Of a stretch of DNA of 64,000 nucleotides, positions 61,845 to 64,000 are shown piece after piece. The notes below the pieces were generated by a model. It had not been told where the DNA came from. It did not search any database and saw nothing but the letters and a program-made list of their open reading frames with translations. The stretch spans positions 1,019,501 through 1,083,500 of the forward strand of contig NZ_FZNV01000001.1 of assembly GCF_900188415.1 (NCBI RefSeq), read 5' to 3'. Source of the DNA: Maribacter sedimenticola (GTDB taxonomy: Bacteria; Bacteroidota; Bacteroidia; Flavobacteriales; Flavobacteriaceae). Made by a program: the position numbers and the translations under genes. Numbering within the stretch: position 1 is the stretch's first letter; each line of letters begins with the position of its first letter.

Positions 61845-63491
61845 ATGAGAAGAATAATATATATAACCAAGATCGTTTGCACAATTTGGTGCACTATTCT
61901 GTTCCTTGGTTGCGAAAAAGATTTATTGAATCAAGTCCCAAAAGATTCGCTTACAGAAGAAACTGTTTGGACGGACGCCCAAGGAGCCACACAATTTGTT
62001 AATGCCATGTACGGCAATATGCCATCTGGTTTTGACCGTAATTATGGGGGCTGGGCCAAAGGTCTTTATATCTTGGACGGTACAACAGATGATGGTGACG
62101 TAAGTATGGGATGGACCCATTCCAATCAATTGCAGAGTGGGGATTTTCTGCCAAGCAATGTGCCTTGGGGGGAAACTTGGGCAGATTATTATAATTTGAT
62201 CAGGAAAGCAAATTCTGCTTTGGAGAACTTGGAAAGATTGGAGGATGTTACCTTAAGGAACAGATTAATGGGAGAATCATATTTTTTACGTGCATTTATG
62301 TATCATGAACTGTTAAGGTTGTATGGCATTAAGTCTGAAGGAGGGGAGCCCACAGGAGTGCCTCTTATTGATAAAAGTTTGACTTTGGAGGATAATTTCG
62401 AGATTCCACGGTCAACTTATGATGAGGTTGTAGATTTTATAGTCAATGATTTAGAAATGGCATCCGAACTACTTCCCGGTAAGAATGAAACTGTTGCGGG
62501 TAGGGCAACACTTGGTGCGGCCAATGCATTAAAAAGTAGGGTTTTATTATATGCGGAACGGTGGGCTGCAGCAGCAGTAGCTGCTAATGAGGTTATTGGT
62601 TCCGAGTATGCTTTGTTTCCGGATTATAGAACGTTGTTCCTGACAAAAAATAATGAGGAAATCATTTTTGCGAAAAAATTTCAATTTCCGGACAAGCATC
62701 ACCAAACCAATGCGGGAGGTACCGCAGGAGCTGGTTGGGATGTATACAATTCACCAAATACTTTTAAAGGTACTAGTGATGCAGGTTGGGGTGGAAATTT
62801 ACCGACCCAGAATTTCGTCGATGCTTATGATGCCATAGATGGGGAGCCTCAAAACTTATCAACGGCATATGATCCAAATGAACCTTTTGAAAATCTTGAT
62901 CCACGATTTAAGGCTACTGTCGTTCATGACGGTGCTACTTTTAGGGGACGTGAGATAGAATTATATGAAGGTGGTCTGGAAGGGGATCCCGGCGTATTTA
63001 TGCATACAGGATATTTTTTAAGAAAATTTCATAATGAAGATATAGATGTCTATTCCCAAAGTAGTGATCAAGACTGGATTTTCATGCGCTATGCAGAAGT
63101 ACTCTTAAATTATGCAGAAGCCCAAAATGAGGCATCCGGCCCAGATGGTTCTGTATACAATGCTATTAATTTAATACGCAATCGTGCTGGTATGCCCAAT
63201 TTGGAAAGTGGATTAACTCAAGATCAAATGCGTGAAAGAATCAGAAATGAACGGAGAATAGAGTTGGCATTTGAAGAACATAGATTTTTTGATATTAGAA
63301 GATGGGGTATTGCTGAAAACTTATTGAATGGCCCTTTATATGGTATGAAAATTGAAAAGGAGGGTGATAATTATACATATACCAAGTTTGAATTTGAGAC
63401 TAGGAGTTTCCCTTCCAAACTATATGTATTGCCTATTCCACAAAATGAAATAGATAAAAACCCTGCGGCAAAACAAATATTAGGTTGGTAA
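61845..63491 (+). CDS. SusD/RagB-type glycan-binding lipoprotein (pair 3)
   Basis: A 548-residue outer-membrane lipoprotein: lipobox ILFLGC with Cys near residue 23, then EKDLLNQVPKDS. The helical SusD core (ESYFLRAFMYHELLRLYG near 142-160) and the C-terminal RIRNERRIELAFEEHRFFDIRRWG signature are clear. It starts 9 bp after the susC stop and pairs with it. The post-susD element (63505) and a hairpin (63530) follow its stop. Confidence 0.95.
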   Translation: MRRIIYITKIVCTIWCTILFLGCEKDLLNQVPKDSLTEETVWTDAQGATQFVNAMYGNMPSGFDRNYGGWAKGLYILDGTTDDGDVSMGWTHSNQLQSGDFLPSNVPWGETWADYYNLIRKANSALENLERLEDVTLRNRLMGESYFLRAFMYHELLRLYGIKSEGGEPTGVPLIDKSLTLEDNFEIPRSTYDEVVDFIVNDLEMASELLPGKNETVAGRATLGAANALKSRVLLYAERWAAAAVAANEVIGSEYALFPDYRTLFLTKNNEEIIFAKKFQFPDKHHQTNAGGTAGAGWDVYNSPNTFKGTSDAGWGGNLPTQNFVDAYDAIDGEPQNLSTAYDPNEPFENLDPRFKATVVHDGATFRGREIELYEGGLEGDPGVFMHTGYFLRKFHNEDIDVYSQSSDQDWIFMRYAEVLLNYAEAQNEASGPDGSVYNAINLIRNRAGMPNLESGLTQDQMRERIRNERRIELAFEEHRFFDIRRWGIAENLLNGPLYGMKIEKEGDNYTYTKFEFETRSFPSKLYVLPIPQNEIDKNPAAKQILGW

Positions 63492-63504
63492 TGCCGTATA
63501 AAGA

Positions 63505-63523
63505 TAGTTTGTTGAGTTAGTTT
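63505..63523 (+). repeat. conserved post-susD element, copy 3
   Basis: TAGTTTGTTGAGTTAGTTT, 13 nt after the susD stop; the third copy of the element also present at 36401 (minus strand) and 48068. Confidence 0.7.
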
Positions 63524-63529
63524 AAATTT

Positions 63530-63565
63530 GGGGCATTATGTTAGTTTTAGTGCCCCTTATTTTAT
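63530..63565 (+). terminator. hairpin with T-rich tail after susD (pair 3)
   Basis: GGGGCA (63530-63535) pairs with TGCCCC (63551-63556), followed by TTATTTTATT. It lies 6 nt after the 19-nt element. Probable terminator or attenuator between susCD and the next gene. Confidence 0.7.
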
Positions 63566-63698
63566 TGGTTATGTAATTTCTATCCACTCCGTTGAAAAAA
63601 TTTTTAGTTAGACCCTTTGCGTGTTAGTATTGGTCTTTATTTTACATACAACAACCCGTAGAATGACTATTTTATCAACATTAATAATATCTTGTATG

Positions 63699-64000
63699 AT
63701 GAAGATTTTCTATAGTATTAAAAATTATCATCCTCATGTATTTATTATTAGTACTGTTATAGGTTTTTTTCTTCTTAGTTGCTCAGATAAGGAATCTCCA
63801 TTGTTTACATCATTGAATTCCGAAACCACAGGTATTTCATTCGTAAATGAATTAGTTGAAACAGAAGAGTTGAACGTTATGCAATATGAGTACATGTATA
63901 ATGGTGCAGGTGTTGGCATAGGAGATTTTAATAATGACGGTTTGGCAGATATTTACGTAACAGGTAATACCGTTAAGAACAGATTGTTTTTAAATGAGGG
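63699..64000 (+). CDS. VCBS/FG-GAP repeat lipoprotein, partial (runs off the right edge)
   Basis: An open frame from ATG 63699 (another ATG directly before it at 63696) to the window end, about 100 codons. A hydrophobic signal with lipobox FFLLSC (Cys near residue 28) is followed by a domain start with YNGAGVGIGDFNNDGLADIYVTGN, the calcium-binding repeat of FG-GAP/VCBS proteins, of the type fused to ASPIC/UnbV domains. Proteins of this kind often follow susCD pairs in marine Bacteroidota; their role is unknown. The rest of the protein is outside the window. Confidence 0.8.
   Translation, partial: MKIFYSIKNYHPHVFIISTVIGFFLLSCSDKESPLFTSLNSETTGISFVNELVETEELNVMQYEYMYNGAGVGIGDFNNDGLADIYVTGNTVKNRLFLNE

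Noticed and set aside
1..64000. tRNA, rRNA, CRISPR arrays, insertion sequences, prophage genes
   Set aside because: Looked for by eye: no cloverleaf-like sequences, regularly spaced repeats, transposase motifs or phage genes were noticed.

Overview
The window looks like the chromosome of a marine member of the Flavobacteriaceae (Bacteroidota), of the Zobellia/Maribacter kind. This rests on the AT-rich DNA, three SusC/SusD pairs, promoter matches of the Bacteroidota type (TTG near -33, TAnnTTTG near -7), the long basic linker of Rho, DUF4293, and the BT_3928-type DoxX gene beside tpiA. Species cannot be fixed from the sequence alone.

Positions 1-12.5 kb are housekeeping. On the minus strand lie a membrane protein cut by the window edge, a lipoprotein, rho, a YfcE-type phosphodiesterase, and folP with the c-di-AMP synthase gene cdaA. 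On the plus strand lie DUF4293, truA with an MsbA-like ABC exporter, and a run DUF1599 - DoxX-like - tpiA - prmA - clpS that ends in a clear terminator.

Positions 12.8-24.6 kb hold the cytoplasmic half of pectin breakdown. A ten-gene plus-strand operon encodes kduI, kduD, uxaC, kdgK, a KDPG aldolase, a three-part TRAP transporter, uxaB and uxaA. Saturated galacturonate (UxaC-UxaB-UxaA) and the unsaturated end product (KduI-KduD) meet at 2-keto-3-deoxygluconate and leave as pyruvate and glyceraldehyde-3-phosphate. A LacI-family regulator faces the operon from its far end.

Positions 24.9-58 kb hold two divergent pectin-degrading operons that share a 1.35-kb control region (41894-43246). The minus-strand operon has susC-susD, CE8 pectin methylesterase, GH28, GH43, three DUF1593 proteins, a GH140 apiosidase-like protein and a PL1 pectate lyase. 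The plus-strand operon has susC-susD, DUF4861, two GH105 hydrolases, a Gfo/Idh/MocA oxidoreductase, a PL10-CE8 fusion, an exported double cupin, a CE12 acetylesterase and an alpha/beta esterase. An apiosidase beside homogalacturonan enzymes suggests apiogalacturonan (seagrass pectin) or RG-II as substrate.

Positions 57.8-64 kb hold a Nudix-like regulator with a degraded Nudix box, divergent from a third susC-susD pair and a VCBS-repeat lipoprotein cut by the right edge.

Two non-coding signals tie the locus together. A 14-bp palindrome of the type TGTAATCGATTACA stands before kduI and three times between the divergent susC genes; in two cases it directly abuts the -7 box. Separately, all three susD genes are followed by the same 19-nt element (TAGTT..TTGAGTTAGTT) and then a hairpin with a T-run, which looks like a conserved 3' processing or attenuation element between susCD and the enzyme genes. 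No tRNA, rRNA, CRISPR array or insertion sequence was seen.
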